DNA from: Aeromonas eucrenophila
GTDB lineage: Bacteria; Pseudomonadota; Gammaproteobacteria; Enterobacterales; Aeromonadaceae
Assembly (NCBI RefSeq): GCF_000819865.1
Contig: NZ_CDDF01000014.1
Coordinates: 1 to 64,000 of the forward strand
Reading direction: 5' to 3'
Length of the DNA: 64,000 bases
How positions within the stretch are numbered: position 1 is the first letter of the stretch; every line of letters begins with the position of its first letter. A program made the translations under genes and the position numbers. Of the stretch, positions 51,019-60,195 are shown one piece after another. Below the pieces are notes generated by a model. The model worked only from the letters and a program-made list of their open reading frames with translations, was not told the DNA's origin and did not search any database.

Positions 51019-52701
51019 ATGAAGAAACACCATTTCTGTCTGCTTCCCCTCGCCCTGGCGATGGCGGGTTGTACTACCTACAAGCATCCGGAGCCGGTGC
51101 AGGCCAAGGATGCCCTCAAGCAGGCCATGACCGAGCAGAACCAGAGCGCCCCCCTGACCACCTTGCCCCCCTCGGTGCAAAGCGAACTGCTGCAGCTCAA
51201 TCGTCCCCAGCAGCCGGTGGCGGTGCCGGAGAAGCGGTTGCGCATCGCGGCCCATGACGTCGACGCCGTCGAGTTCTTCGGCTCCCTGTTCAAGGGATCC
51301 CGCTACAGCGTGGCGGTACACCCCGGGGTGGCAGGTTCCATCTCGGTCGAGCTGAAAGATGTGACCCTGCAGGAAGCCCTGGCGGTGGTGGGAGACATGT
51401 ACGGCTTCGATGTGCAGCGCAAGGGCAACGTGTTCCACGTCTATCCGGCCGGCCTGCGCACCGAGACCATACCGGTCAACTACCTGATGATGGCCCGCCG
51501 CGGCCTCTCCCGCACCTCGGTCAGCACCGGCGGCGTCACCGCGAACGACAATAACAACAACGGCAATAACAACAGCTTCGACGGCAGCAACAACAGCAAT
51601 AACGGCAACAACAACCAGGGCTCCTCCTCCAACGGTGACAGCAGTAACAGCAACAACAGCAATGGCACCCGGATCGAGACGGACAGCAACAACGACTACT
51701 GGACCGATCTACGCGACTCCTTGCAGACGCTGATCGGCACCGGCGAGGGCCGGGCCGTCATCACCAGCCCACAGGCGGGCCTGGTCACGGTACGGGCCTA
51801 TCCGAAGGAGCTCAAGGCGGTGCGCGATTTTCTGGATCAGTCCGGCGAGCACCTCAAGCGTCAGGTGGTGCTGGAGGCGCGGATCCTGGAAGTTTCCCTC
51901 AACGAGGGCTACGAGCAGGGCGTGGACTGGAGCGGTCTCTCCGCCAGCTGGGATGGTAACAAGGGGATCATCGGAGGTGGCTCCCTTGGCAAAAACCAGG
52001 TCGGCGCCAGCAACCCCATCTTCAACGCCATCGGGGGTGGCGTCGGTTTCAAGATCTCCGATGGCAACTTCGTGGTGGCGGTCGACCTGCTCAAGACCCA
52101 GGGCGACGTGAACACTCTCTCCAGCCCTCGGGTCACCGCGACCAACAACCAGAAGGCGGTGATCAAGGTGGGCACGGACGAATACTTCGTCACCAACGCC
52201 TCCACCACCACCACCACCTCGGGCAACTCGGCCCCCATCGTCACCCCCAATGTGGAGCTGACCCCCTTCTTCTCCGGCATCGCGCTGGACGTGACGCCGC
52301 AGATCGACGAACAGGGCCGGGTGCTGCTGCACATCCACCCCTCCGTCATCGACACCGAGGAGCAGAAAAAGACCATCGACGTCGGCACCGCCGCTCCGCT
52401 GGTGCTGCCGCTCGCCAAGAGCTCGATCCGTGAGTCCGATACCGTGGTGCAGGCCAACAACGGCGACATCATCGTCATCGGCGGCCTGATGAAGACCGAC
52501 AAGAAAGAGGTCGTCAGCAAGGTACCGCTGCTCGGCGACATTCCCTGGGTCGGCGAGGCGTTCACCAACCGCAGCGAGAGCACCCAGAAGGTCGAGCTGG
52601 TGATCCTGCTCAAGCCGACCGTGGTGGATAACGACACCTGGCAGAAGGAGCTGCAGCGCTCCTCCGAACTGCTCGACAAATGGTACCCGTCCAAGGGCTA
52701 A
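51019..52701 (+). CDS. mshL: MSHA secretin MshL
   Basis: A 560-aa outer-membrane secretin lipoprotein. The lipobox is LAMAGC (Cys about 17). N-domains (about 70-150 and 230-290) precede the C-terminal secretin core, with VPLLGDIPWVGEAF near 500. Multimers form the outer-membrane channel for the pilus. Between the N-domains lies an Asn/Ser/Gly-rich linker of about 40 residues (about 174-216) encoded by AAC/AGC runs, unlike its surroundings. ATG 51019 has AGGTG about 10 nt upstream. Confidence 0.92.
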   Translation: MKKHHFCLLPLALAMAGCTTYKHPEPVQAKDALKQAMTEQNQSAPLTTLPPSVQSELLQLNRPQQPVAVPEKRLRIAAHDVDAVEFFGSLFKGSRYSVAVHPGVAGSISVELKDVTLQEALAVVGDMYGFDVQRKGNVFHVYPAGLRTETIPVNYLMMARRGLSRTSVSTGGVTANDNNNNGNNNSFDGSNNSNNGNNNQGSSSNGDSSNSNNSNGTRIETDSNNDYWTDLRDSLQTLIGTGEGRAVITSPQAGLVTVRAYPKELKAVRDFLDQSGEHLKRQVVLEARILEVSLNEGYEQGVDWSGLSASWDGNKGIIGGGSLGKNQVGASNPIFNAIGGGVGFKISDGNFVVAVDLLKTQGDVNTLSSPRVTATNNQKAVIKVGTDEYFVTNASTTTTTSGNSAPIVTPNVELTPFFSGIALDVTPQIDEQGRVLLHIHPSVIDTEEQKKTIDVGTAAPLVLPLAKSSIRESDTVVQANNGDIIVIGGLMKTDKKEVVSKVPLLGDIPWVGEAFTNRSESTQKVELVILLKPTVVDNDTWQKELQRSSELLDKWYPSKG

Positions 52702-52754
52702 GCCATGACAGCGCATTCGTTGGTCATGCACCGCCCTGGGCCACAGGAGGCCTC

Positions 52755-53645
52755 ATGTACCTGAGTCACTTTGGATTGCAGGAGGCCCCCTTTGGCCTGA
52801 CGCCGAACACCGGTTTCTACTATGGGCTGCCGCCCCATGAGGAGGCCCTGCAGGTGCTGAACTGGGCGCTGGCACAGGGAGAGGGTTTCATCAAGGTGAC
52901 CGGTGAGGTGGGCACCGGCAAGACCCTGCTGTGTCGCAAGCTGCTGACCGAGCTCGGCTCCGAGCAGAGGCCGGTGCGCCTCGCCTGGCTGCCCAATCCT
53001 CACCTCAGCCCCGCGGAGCTGCGTACCGCCCTGGCGCTCGATCTGGGCTTGTCGGTGCGGGATGGCAGCGAGCTGGATCTGACGGATCGCATCCATCGCC
53101 ACCTGATCGCCCTGCATCAGCAGGGCCAACGGGTGGTGGTGCTGATCGACGAGGCGCAGGCGCTGCCGGACGAGACCCTGGAGGCGATCCGGCTGTTCGG
53201 CAATCTGGAGACGGAGTCGAGCAAGCTGCTGCAGATAGTGCTGTTCGGCCAGCCCGAGCTGGATGCCAGGCTGGCCAAACCCCATTTGCGCCAGCTGCGC
53301 CAGCGCATCGGTTTTTCTTACTGCCTGCGCGCCCTGCGCTTTGACGAGGCCCGCGCTTATGTGGAGCATCGGCTGCATGTCTCCGGCTATCGCGGCGCGG
53401 CCCTGTTCGATGGCCGCGCCCTGCGCCTGTTGTGGCGGGCGTCGCGCGGGGTGCCCCGGCTCATCAACGTGCTGGCCCAGAAGTGCCTGATGCTGGCCTA
53501 TGGCCGCGGTGAGCGCCGGATCGGCAGCCGACTGGTGCGCCTCGCCATCCGCGACACCGACGATGCCAGTCGTCCTTCTTTCATCCGCTGGTGGCCGCTG
53601 CTGTTGTTATTGGGCGGTGCCCTGGCCTACGGAGTCTGGTCATGA
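52755..53645 (+). CDS. mshM: MSHA biogenesis AAA ATPase MshM (ExeA-like)
   Basis: A 296-aa AAA+ ATPase of the ExeA/GspA family: Walker A GEVGTGKT (about 51-58) and Walker B VVVLIDEAQAL. A C-terminal hydrophobic segment (about 278-294, WWPLLLLLGGALAYGVW) anchors it in the membrane. Relatives help assemble the secretin through the cell wall. It ends with ATGA overlapping mshN. GGAGG precedes ATG 52755. Confidence 0.88.
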   Translation: MYLSHFGLQEAPFGLTPNTGFYYGLPPHEEALQVLNWALAQGEGFIKVTGEVGTGKTLLCRKLLTELGSEQRPVRLAWLPNPHLSPAELRTALALDLGLSVRDGSELDLTDRIHRHLIALHQQGQRVVVLIDEAQALPDETLEAIRLFGNLETESSKLLQIVLFGQPELDARLAKPHLRQLRQRIGFSYCLRALRFDEARAYVEHRLHVSGYRGAALFDGRALRLLWRASRGVPRLINVLAQKCLMLAYGRGERRIGSRLVRLAIRDTDDASRPSFIRWWPLLLLLGGALAYGVWS

Positions 53646-54790
53646 GCGTGATCAATCAGATGCTCAGGGATCTGGAGCAGCGTCAGGGCGGCGGCGAGTC
53701 CGCCGTCTATGTGGCACCGGTACACCGGCAAGGTTGGTGGATGCTGGCGTTGACCCTGCTGTGCGGGCTGGCCATCGGCATCCTCGGCTGGCGCACCTGG
53801 ATCTACTCGCAACAGAGCCCGCGGGTGCAGGTTCCCACTGCCATGACCGAGGTTTCGCAGTCATCTGGCGCTGTCAGCCACACAAAATCAGCACCTTCCT
53901 CTGTAGCGGCTCCTGCCGTGATGCCGGTGTCGGCGGCGTTGGCCCTGTCGACCCCGGAGGCCGCGACAGTCGCGGACACGCACGCGGCCGAGACGAGCGA
54001 ACCCGAGGCCTTGGAGGCTCTGCCAGCCGCTGACGATGAATCGTTGACGCCTCAGGGTGAGCCCGAGGAGATGGCGGACGACGAGGTCGTGCCGAGCGAT
54101 GAGGAGCTGCAACCGGATCTGCAGGCCGAGCTGGCCGCCGAGCAGGAGGCGATCGCCGCCGCACCGCCGCGCAAGCCGGGGGTGCTGAAGATAGAAACCG
54201 TGGATCTCTCCGAGCCCGAGCTGGCGGCACTGGCCGAGCGCAAGGCGAGCACCGCCATGGCCAAGGGCCAGATGCGGGAGGCCCAGGACAACTATTACCA
54301 GGTGCTGGCCCATGATCCCCACAATCAGGGGGCGCGCGAGCAGTTGGCGGGCCTGCTCTACGGCGAAGGTCGCCTGACCGAGGCCGGCCAGGTGCTGGAA
54401 GAGGGGCTCAGACTGGCGCCGCAGCAGGCCGATTTCCGCCTGCTGCTGGCCCGGGTGGCCATCGGCGAGGGGGATCGCCAGAAGGCGCTCGGCTGGCTGA
54501 CCGGCTATCAACCGGAGCTCGCCAGCAACATGGATTATTACGCGACCTGGGCCGGGCTGACCCAGGAGCTGGGCCAGAATGCCCAGGCGGCGGAGCTCTA
54601 TGTCAAACTGCTGCGCCAGCAACCGGATCAGGGCCGCTGGTGGCTCGGGCTCGGCGTGGCCGAGGATGGTCAGGGCCACAGCCAGCGGGCGCTGGATGCC
54701 TATCGCAACGCCCAGCTGCACGGCAATCTCGGTGCGGCCTCCAGCAGCTGGCTGGAACAACGTATCGCCCAGTTGGCGCCCTCGTCCTGA
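53642..54790 (+). CDS. mshN: MSHA biogenesis protein MshN (TPR protein)
   Basis: A 382-aa protein with one span (about 33-53), an Ala/Pro/Glu-rich acidic linker (about 60-185) and C-terminal tetratricopeptide repeats (about 200-370, e.g. AQDNYYQVLAHDPHNQGARE). The TPR part is periplasmic and probably a pilotin or scaffold for pilus assembly. Overlaps mshM by 4 bases. Confidence 0.85.
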   Translation: MSVINQMLRDLEQRQGGGESAVYVAPVHRQGWWMLALTLLCGLAIGILGWRTWIYSQQSPRVQVPTAMTEVSQSSGAVSHTKSAPSSVAAPAVMPVSAALALSTPEAATVADTHAAETSEPEALEALPAADDESLTPQGEPEEMADDEVVPSDEELQPDLQAELAAEQEAIAAAPPRKPGVLKIETVDLSEPELAALAERKASTAMAKGQMREAQDNYYQVLAHDPHNQGAREQLAGLLYGEGRLTEAGQVLEEGLRLAPQQADFRLLLARVAIGEGDRQKALGWLTGYQPELASNMDYYATWAGLTQELGQNAQAAELYVKLLRQQPDQGRWWLGLGVAEDGQGHSQRALDAYRNAQLHGNLGAASSSWLEQRIAQLAPSS

Positions 54791-54883
54791 GCCTCTGCTT
54801 GGGGATAGGGAATGGAACGAGGTGGTGCTGGCTCTTATGAATAATCGCAATCGGCGTAGTCAGAATCAGGAATCGGAGTATCA

Positions 54884-56596
54884 ATGGCACAACCCAGACT
54901 GAAAATGCGGCTCGGCGACCTGCTGGTGCAAGAGCAGATCATCTCCGATGATCAGCTCCAGCTCGCCCTGCAGCAGCAGCGCCAGACCGGTCGCAAGCTG
55001 GGGACCACCCTGATCGATCTCGGCTTCATCAGCGAGGTGCAGTTGCTGCAGTTCCTCGCCCGTCAGCTGGATGTGCCCTTCTTCGATCTCAACAACCTCA
55101 CCATAGATGGGGCGGCGGTGGCGCTGTTGCCCGAGGTACAGGCCCGCCGTTATCGCGCCCTGGCGGTTCACCTCAGCGACGACCAGGTGACGGTGGCCAT
55201 GTCGGATCCTGCGGACTTGAGCGCCCTCGATGCCATCGCCGCCCTGCTGCGCCCGCGCGAGCTGGTGCTGGCGGTGGCGCGGGAAGGCCAGCTGCTGGAG
55301 TATTTCGACCGCCTCTATCGCCGCACCCGCGAGATCGAGAACTTCGCCGTGCAGCTGCACGAGGAGCATCAGGATTCGGGGTTCGAGCTGGGAGCCAGCA
55401 ATCTCAACGGCGGGGCCGACGAGGGGGAGGCGACGGTGGCCAAGCTGCTGCGCTCCCTGTTCGAAGACGCGGTGCAGGTCGGCGCCTCGGACATCCACAT
55501 AGAGCCGGACGAGAAGGTGCTGCGCATCCGCCAGCGGATCGACGGCATACTGCACGAGAACATCCTCAGCGAGGTGCGCATCGCCCAGGCGCTGGTGCTG
55601 CGCCTGAAACTGGTGGCCGGGCTCGACATCTCCGAGAAGCGGTTGCCCCAGGACGGCCGCTTCGCCATGAAGGTGCGCGGTCGCGACGTGGATGTGCGGA
55701 TGTCGACCATGCCGGTGCAGCACGGGGAATCCGTGGTGATGCGTCTGCTGGATCAATCCTCCGGCATATTGTCGCTGGCCGAGACCGGCATGCCGCCGGA
55801 AATTCTGACGCGTTTTCGCCGCCAGCTCAAACGCCCCCACGGCATGATCCTGGTGACGGGGCCCACCGGCAGCGGCAAGACCACCACCCTCTATGGCGCT
55901 CTCTCAGAGCTCAATCAGGCCAGCCACAAGATCATCACGGTGGAAGACCCGGTGGAGTACCGACTACCCCGGGTCAACCAGGTGCAGGTCAACGCCAAGA
56001 TCGGCCTCACCTTCTCCCAGGTGCTGCGCTCCACCCTGCGTCAGGATCCGGACATCCTGCTGGTAGGGGAGATGCGGGACAACGAGACGGTGGAGATAGG
56101 CCTGCGCGGGGCCATCACAGGTCATTTGGTGCTGACCACCCTGCACACCAACGATGCGGTCACCAGCGCCCTGCGGCTCATCGACATGGGGGCCCCCGGC
56201 TATCTGGTGGCGAGCGCGCTGCGGGCCGTTGTGGCTCAGCGTCTGGTGCGGCGGGTCTGCGAGCACTGCGTCGAGGAGAAGGCCCCCGATGCGGGCCAGG
56301 CCACCTGGCTCGGGGTGCTCTCAGGCGAGGCACCTGGCCAGCATGCCTATCACAAGGGGCGCGGTTGCCAGAGCTGCAACTTCACCGGTTATTCCGGCCG
56401 GATCGGGGTCTACGAGCTGCTGGAGCTGGATCAGGCCATGATGGATGCCCTGCGTCGCAACGACGCTGAAGGCTTCGCCAGGGCGGCGCGGGAGCATGAA
56501 CACTACAGACCGCTGGCCCTGACCGCGCTCGATTACGCCCGTCAGGGCATCACCTCGGTGGACGAGGTGCTCAGGCTGGCCGAGGATCTGGGCTAA
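54884..56596 (+). CDS. mshE: MSHA pilus extension ATPase MshE with c-di-GMP-binding MshEN domain
   Basis: A 570-aa GspE/PilB-type hexameric ATPase. Residues about 8-62 form the MshEN domain: RLGDLLVQEQIISDDQLQLA followed by GRKLGTTLIDLGFIS, the paired 24-residue motifs that bind c-di-GMP in V. cholerae MshE. The ATPase core has Walker A GPTGSGKT (326-333), an Asp box and His box (LTTLHTNDA) and a zinc site (CEHC...CQSC). It polymerises MshA, and c-di-GMP binding should promote extension. GGAG precedes ATG 54884. Confidence 0.94.
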   Translation: MAQPRLKMRLGDLLVQEQIISDDQLQLALQQQRQTGRKLGTTLIDLGFISEVQLLQFLARQLDVPFFDLNNLTIDGAAVALLPEVQARRYRALAVHLSDDQVTVAMSDPADLSALDAIAALLRPRELVLAVAREGQLLEYFDRLYRRTREIENFAVQLHEEHQDSGFELGASNLNGGADEGEATVAKLLRSLFEDAVQVGASDIHIEPDEKVLRIRQRIDGILHENILSEVRIAQALVLRLKLVAGLDISEKRLPQDGRFAMKVRGRDVDVRMSTMPVQHGESVVMRLLDQSSGILSLAETGMPPEILTRFRRQLKRPHGMILVTGPTGSGKTTTLYGALSELNQASHKIITVEDPVEYRLPRVNQVQVNAKIGLTFSQVLRSTLRQDPDILLVGEMRDNETVEIGLRGAITGHLVLTTLHTNDAVTSALRLIDMGAPGYLVASALRAVVAQRLVRRVCEHCVEEKAPDAGQATWLGVLSGEAPGQHAYHKGRGCQSCNFTGYSGRIGVYELLELDQAMMDALRRNDAEGFARAAREHEHYRPLALTALDYARQGITSVDEVLRLAEDLG

Positions 56597-56599
56597 GTC

Positions 56600-57820
56600 A
56601 TGGGATCATTTGCGTATAAAGGCCGCGACAGCCAGGGCAATGCCGTCAACGGTGTGCTGGAGGCCGCCAGCGAGATGGCCGCCGCCGAGCAGCTGATGCG
56701 GCGCGGCGTGATGCCGACCGAGCTCAAACCGGGCAAGGCCAAGTCTGCCAGTATCGACTGGTCCTTGCTGCTGGAGGGGGGCGTCAAGCTCGAGGAGCTG
56801 GTGGTGTTCAGTCGCCAGATGTATGCCCTGACCCGGGCCGGCATCCCGATCCTGCGCGCCATCGCCGGGCTGGAGGAAAGCTCCCACAGCAAGCCGCTGA
56901 AGCGGGCGCTGCATGCGCTGGGGGAAGATCTCGGCAACGGTCGCCCGCTGTCGAGCTCGATGCAGGCCCACCCCAAGGTGTTCAGCAGCCTGTTCGTCGC
57001 CATCATCCACGTCGGCGAGAACACCGGCCAGCTGGAGGAAGCCTTCCTGCAGCTCGCCAACTATTTCGATCTGGAGCTGGAGACCCGCAAGCGGATCAAG
57101 ACCGCCATGCGCTACCCCAGCTTCGTGATGATTGCCATCGGCATCGCCATGGTGATCCTCAACATCATGGTGATCCCGGTCTTCGCCAACATGTTCGCCA
57201 AGTTCGGGGTCGAGTTGCCGCTGGCGACCCGGATCCTGCTCGCCACCTCCCATTTCTTCGTCAACTACTGGTGGCTGTTGCTGCTCATCATGGTGGGGGC
57301 CGTGGTGGGTTGGCGACGCTGGGTCGCCACGGTCAAGGGCAAGCTGACCTGGCACAGATGGCAGCTCAGGCTGCCCATCGTCGGCACCATCATAGAGCGC
57401 TCCCTGCTGGCGCGCTTCGCCCGCAGCTTCTCCATGATGCTCAAGGCCGGGGTGCCGCTCAATACGGCGCTGACCCTGGTGGCGGATGCGGTGGATAACG
57501 CCTGGATGGCGAGCCGGATCCGCGACATGCGAGCCGGCATCGAGCGCGGCGAGAGCCTGCTGCGCACCTCGGGGGCCAGCGGCCTGTTCACCCCGCTGGT
57601 GATGCAGATGATCGCGGTGGGTGAGGAGACGGGGCAGGTGGACGAGCTGCTACACGAGGCGGCCGAGTATTACGAGCGGGAGGTGGACTACGACCTCAAG
57701 AGCCTGACCGCCCGCATCGAACCCATCCTCATCGGCATAGTGGCGGTCATGGTGCTGGTCCTGGCGCTCGGTATCTTTACGCCCATGTGGGACATGATGC
57801 GGGCGGTGCGAGGCAAGTAA
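56600..57820 (+). CDS. mshG: MSHA pilus platform protein MshG (PilC/GspF-like)
   Basis: A 406-aa polytopic platform protein with two GspF domains (about 65-190 and 270-390) and three main spans. It transmits ATPase motion to pilin insertion. It starts 3 bases after mshE. The last about 55 bases of the gene are copied twice, in diverged form, just downstream. Confidence 0.93.
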   Translation: MGSFAYKGRDSQGNAVNGVLEAASEMAAAEQLMRRGVMPTELKPGKAKSASIDWSLLLEGGVKLEELVVFSRQMYALTRAGIPILRAIAGLEESSHSKPLKRALHALGEDLGNGRPLSSSMQAHPKVFSSLFVAIIHVGENTGQLEEAFLQLANYFDLELETRKRIKTAMRYPSFVMIAIGIAMVILNIMVIPVFANMFAKFGVELPLATRILLATSHFFVNYWWLLLLIMVGAVVGWRRWVATVKGKLTWHRWQLRLPIVGTIIERSLLARFARSFSMMLKAGVPLNTALTLVADAVDNAWMASRIRDMRAGIERGESLLRTSGASGLFTPLVMQMIAVGEETGQVDELLHEAAEYYEREVDYDLKSLTARIEPILIGIVAVMVLVLALGIFTPMWDMMRAVRGK

Positions 57821-57830
57821 TGAACGATGT

Positions 57831-57955
57831 TGGTGGGTATCTTCACTCCCCTGATGGTGGGACATGATGCGGGCAGTACGTGGCAAGTAATGAGTTGCTT
57901 GCGGCATCTTCACTCCCTTGGTGGTGCGACATGATGCGGGCGACGCGCAGTCGAC
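57831..57955 (+). pseudogene. Two decayed copies of the mshG 3' end
   Basis: The end of mshG (from ATCTTTACGCCC through GGGACATGATGCGGGC to GGCAAGTAATGA) recurs at about 57834-57893 and, less well, at about 57905-57950. Shared words include ATCTTCACTCCC and GACATGATGCGGGC. Small insertions shift the frame, so the copies are not coding. They fill most of the gap to mshF. Confidence 0.75.
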
Positions 57956-57971
57956 AAGGTTTGGGAGAGGC

Positions 57972-58433
57972 ATGAGCAGACAGTCGGAGCAGGATGATCG
58001 CTGGCTGGGGGGATATAGGCGGGCCCTGGCCGCAGTCCTGCTGTTGGTCATCATCGCTAGCCTGGCCCTGAGCTACCGCAATCACAGGGAGGAGGCGCTG
58101 GCGGTCAGCCTGAGCCTGCTTGGCGAGCAGTTTGCCGAGCGGGTGCAGCGCTTGCACGGGCTCTGGCTCGATCAGCGCAGACCCGAGCTGGTGCATGCAC
58201 AAGGAGTGGCCTGGCAGTTCGATGAGCGCGGCTGGCCGCTCGGGGTGCTGCCGCTGCAGTCCCCTTCCGACAACTGCCGTCAGCTGTGGCTGACCTTGCT
58301 CGGTCAGGAGGCACAGTCGATGCCGAGCTTGCAGGTGCTGGCCAGTCGGGATGGTGGGGGATGTGAATTTGGCTGGGAGGCTAACTGGCTGATCTATCGC
58401 TTCGCCGATGGCAGCGTGCTGAATAAATCTTGA
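57972..58433 (+). CDS. mshF: MSHA biogenesis protein MshF
   Basis: A 153-aa protein with an N-terminal basic patch and one span (about 15-40, ALAAVLLLVIIASLALS), then a soluble periplasmic domain. It matches MshF by position and layout (between mshG and mshB). It probably assists pilin assembly; the exact role is unknown. ATG 57972 follows GGGAGAGG. Confidence 0.82.
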   Translation: MSRQSEQDDRWLGGYRRALAAVLLLVIIASLALSYRNHREEALAVSLSLLGEQFAERVQRLHGLWLDQRRPELVHAQGVAWQFDERGWPLGVLPLQSPSDNCRQLWLTLLGQEAQSMPSLQVLASRDGGGCEFGWEANWLIYRFADGSVLNKS

Positions 58434-58510
58434 ACAATTTCAATCTAGTTCCCCGGTTGCATGATTTTTTTCTGTCCACATGAAATAATGCGGACCATTA
58501 CGGAGGCAGC
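58434..58510 (+). promoter_or_regulatory. Probable second msh promoter region (pilin operon)
   Basis: A 77-base AT-rich gap interrupts the otherwise tightly packed msh genes just before the pilin genes. Vibrio msh loci are reported to have a second promoter at this point. An AT-rich stretch (GATTTTTTTCTG) and TGAAATAATG are seen, but a well-spaced -35/-10 pair could not be fixed. Confidence 0.35.
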
Positions 58511-59170
58511 ATGGCAGCAAAGAGAGTGACGTTCGGTTGCGGATCCGGTCGGATGACGGGTTTTTCCCTGATCGAGCTGGTGATCGTCATCGTGATCCTG
58601 GGGATCCTGGCGGTGACCGCCTTGCCCCGTTTCCTGGATGTGACCGATGAGGCGAAGAAGGCCAGCGTGGAAGGTGTCTCCGGCGGTTTCGCCACCGCTG
58701 TCTCGCTGGTGCGAGCCCAGTGGGAAGCCGAGGGGCGTGCCAGGCAGGACGGCCTCAACACCGTGCTCTACGACGGTTCGCGCTTCTATCTGACCACGCC
58801 GACCGAGAGCCAGGTCAACAATGGTGAGCTCTCGCCGGGCTACCCCATGGACACGACGGCGAGCGGTTCCGTTGATGTGGACCCGGCCAACCTGACGGCC
58901 CCGCGCTGTCTCAATATTTGGGAGGGCCTGCTGCAGAATCCTCCCAAGGCGACTGCCAACTTTGACGAGGTGCGCGGTAGCGGCAATGACCTGAAGTTCT
59001 ATGCCACGGTGAGCAACAACGGACTGGATTCGGTCTGCCGTTACTATCTGGTCAACAGCCTGAACAAGGGCAGTGATGGACGGTATCAGGACCCGCAAGG
59101 GAGCACCGATGCCTATATGAGTTTCAGTTACCGGCCGGCCTCCGGTCAGGTGACGACCAATATCAATTAA
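58511..59170 (+). CDS. mshB: Type IV prepilin-like protein MshB
   Basis: A 219-aa type IV prepilin with a fairly long leader ending RMTG, then FSLIELVIVIVILGILAVTA, the methylated and hydrophobic pilin helix, and a C-terminal globular domain. It is the pilin-like minor or accessory subunit next to MshA. GGAGG lies 6 nt before ATG 58511. Confidence 0.9.
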   Translation: MAAKRVTFGCGSGRMTGFSLIELVIVIVILGILAVTALPRFLDVTDEAKKASVEGVSGGFATAVSLVRAQWEAEGRARQDGLNTVLYDGSRFYLTTPTESQVNNGELSPGYPMDTTASGSVDVDPANLTAPRCLNIWEGLLQNPPKATANFDEVRGSGNDLKFYATVSNNGLDSVCRYYLVNSLNKGSDGRYQDPQGSTDAYMSFSYRPASGQVTTNIN

Positions 59171-59188
59171 TAAACAGAGGAAAATGTA

Positions 59189-59647
59189 ATGAAAAAACAG
59201 GCGGGTTTTACCCTGATCGAACTGGTTATCGTGATCATCATCCTGGGTATTCTGGCGGTCACCGCCGCGCCCAAGTTCCTGAATCTGCAGGATGATGCGC
59301 GTACTTCCACCCTGAAGGGGGTTGAGGGTTCCCTGAATTCTGCCGGTGCCATGGTGTATAGCAAGGCCGTTATTGCTGGCAAGGACACTGCTCCTTCCGA
59401 GACATTGGATGTCGGCAATGGCGTTAGCGTGAATATCGCCTACGGCTACCCTAAGGCAACCAAGACTGATCTCGAGAGTGTTCTCGAGTTGAGTTCTGGT
59501 GACTGGAGTTTCAGCACTCCGGTATCCAGCAGCATCAAGATCTTCCCGGCCGGCGTTTCTGCTACCACCGCAACCGACTGCTTCGTTACTTATACCGAAG
59601 CTGTCTCAGGCTCTCTGCCGACCTCTGAAGTGACTGCCTGTAAGTAA
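59189..59647 (+). CDS. mshA: Major MSHA pilin MshA
   Basis: A 152-aa type IVa prepilin with leader MKKQAG, then FTLIELVIVIIILGILAVTA. The C-terminal disulfide pair (TDC...TAC) delimits the variable D-region. It forms the mannose-sensitive pilus fibre. Codon use is less GC-biased than in the neighbouring genes, typical of highly expressed, variable pilins. Prepilin peptidase PilD is encoded elsewhere. A hairpin follows the stop. Confidence 0.93.
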   Translation: MKKQAGFTLIELVIVIIILGILAVTAAPKFLNLQDDARTSTLKGVEGSLNSAGAMVYSKAVIAGKDTAPSETLDVGNGVSVNIAYGYPKATKTDLESVLELSSGDWSFSTPVSSSIKIFPAGVSATTATDCFVTYTEAVSGSLPTSEVTACK

Positions 59648-59661
59648 GGTCAATCTCAATC

Positions 59662-59692
59662 AAGATGGAGAGAGGTGACTCTCTCCATCTTC
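59662..59692 (+). terminator. Hairpin between mshA and mshC
   Basis: AAGATGGAGAGA pairs with TCTCTCCATCTT around GGTGAC. It lacks a T-run but is long and perfect. It probably attenuates read-through or stabilises the mshA mRNA, so pilin exceeds the minor subunits. Confidence 0.55.
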
Positions 59693-59712
59693 CCTCCAAG
59701 GAGTGCTGTGTC

Positions 59713-60195
59713 ATGACGGCACGAAGCGATGGTTTCACCCTGATTGAACTGGTGATAGTGATCCTGTTACTCGGGATTCTGGCCGCCTTTGCCGTGCCCA
59801 AGTGGCTGGGCAAAGGCGGCTTTGAAACCCATACCGTCAGTGATGAGGTTGTGACCCGGCTGCGGCTGGTGCAAACCATCAACATGAATGAACCCTCCCA
59901 AGCTGGTTCCAAAAATGCCAGGCATACCTTTTTTCAAGCTAAACCCGGCCAGTTCTGGCACTACTCCGTGGCACTAGTCGGTGGTGCTGTGTCTGCGCCA
60001 ATGCACGTTGTGAACTCGGGCGTGTCGGTGACTCTTAACGGACAATCCGAATTCAGCATCCGTTTTGACAAACGCAGCGGTCGCCCCCTGACGCCCGCGG
60101 CCTGTCTCACCGGCTGCGACCTGGTGGTGAGCGATGGCCGGGAGAGTGCCAACCTCCGTATCGAGCCCGAAGGCTATATCCATGCGCTCCCTTGA
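59713..60195 (+). CDS. mshC: Minor pilin-like protein MshC
   Basis: A 160-aa prepilin with a short leader to SDG, then FTLIELVIVILLLGILAAFA. A later cysteine pair is in AACLTGCDL. A minor pilin that primes or caps pilus assembly. AAGGAG lies upstream of ATG 59713. It overlaps mshD by 14 bases. Confidence 0.88.
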   Translation: MTARSDGFTLIELVIVILLLGILAAFAVPKWLGKGGFETHTVSDEVVTRLRLVQTINMNEPSQAGSKNARHTFFQAKPGQFWHYSVALVGGAVSAPMHVVNSGVSVTLNGQSEFSIRFDKRSGRPLTPAACLTGCDLVVSDGRESANLRIEPEGYIHALP

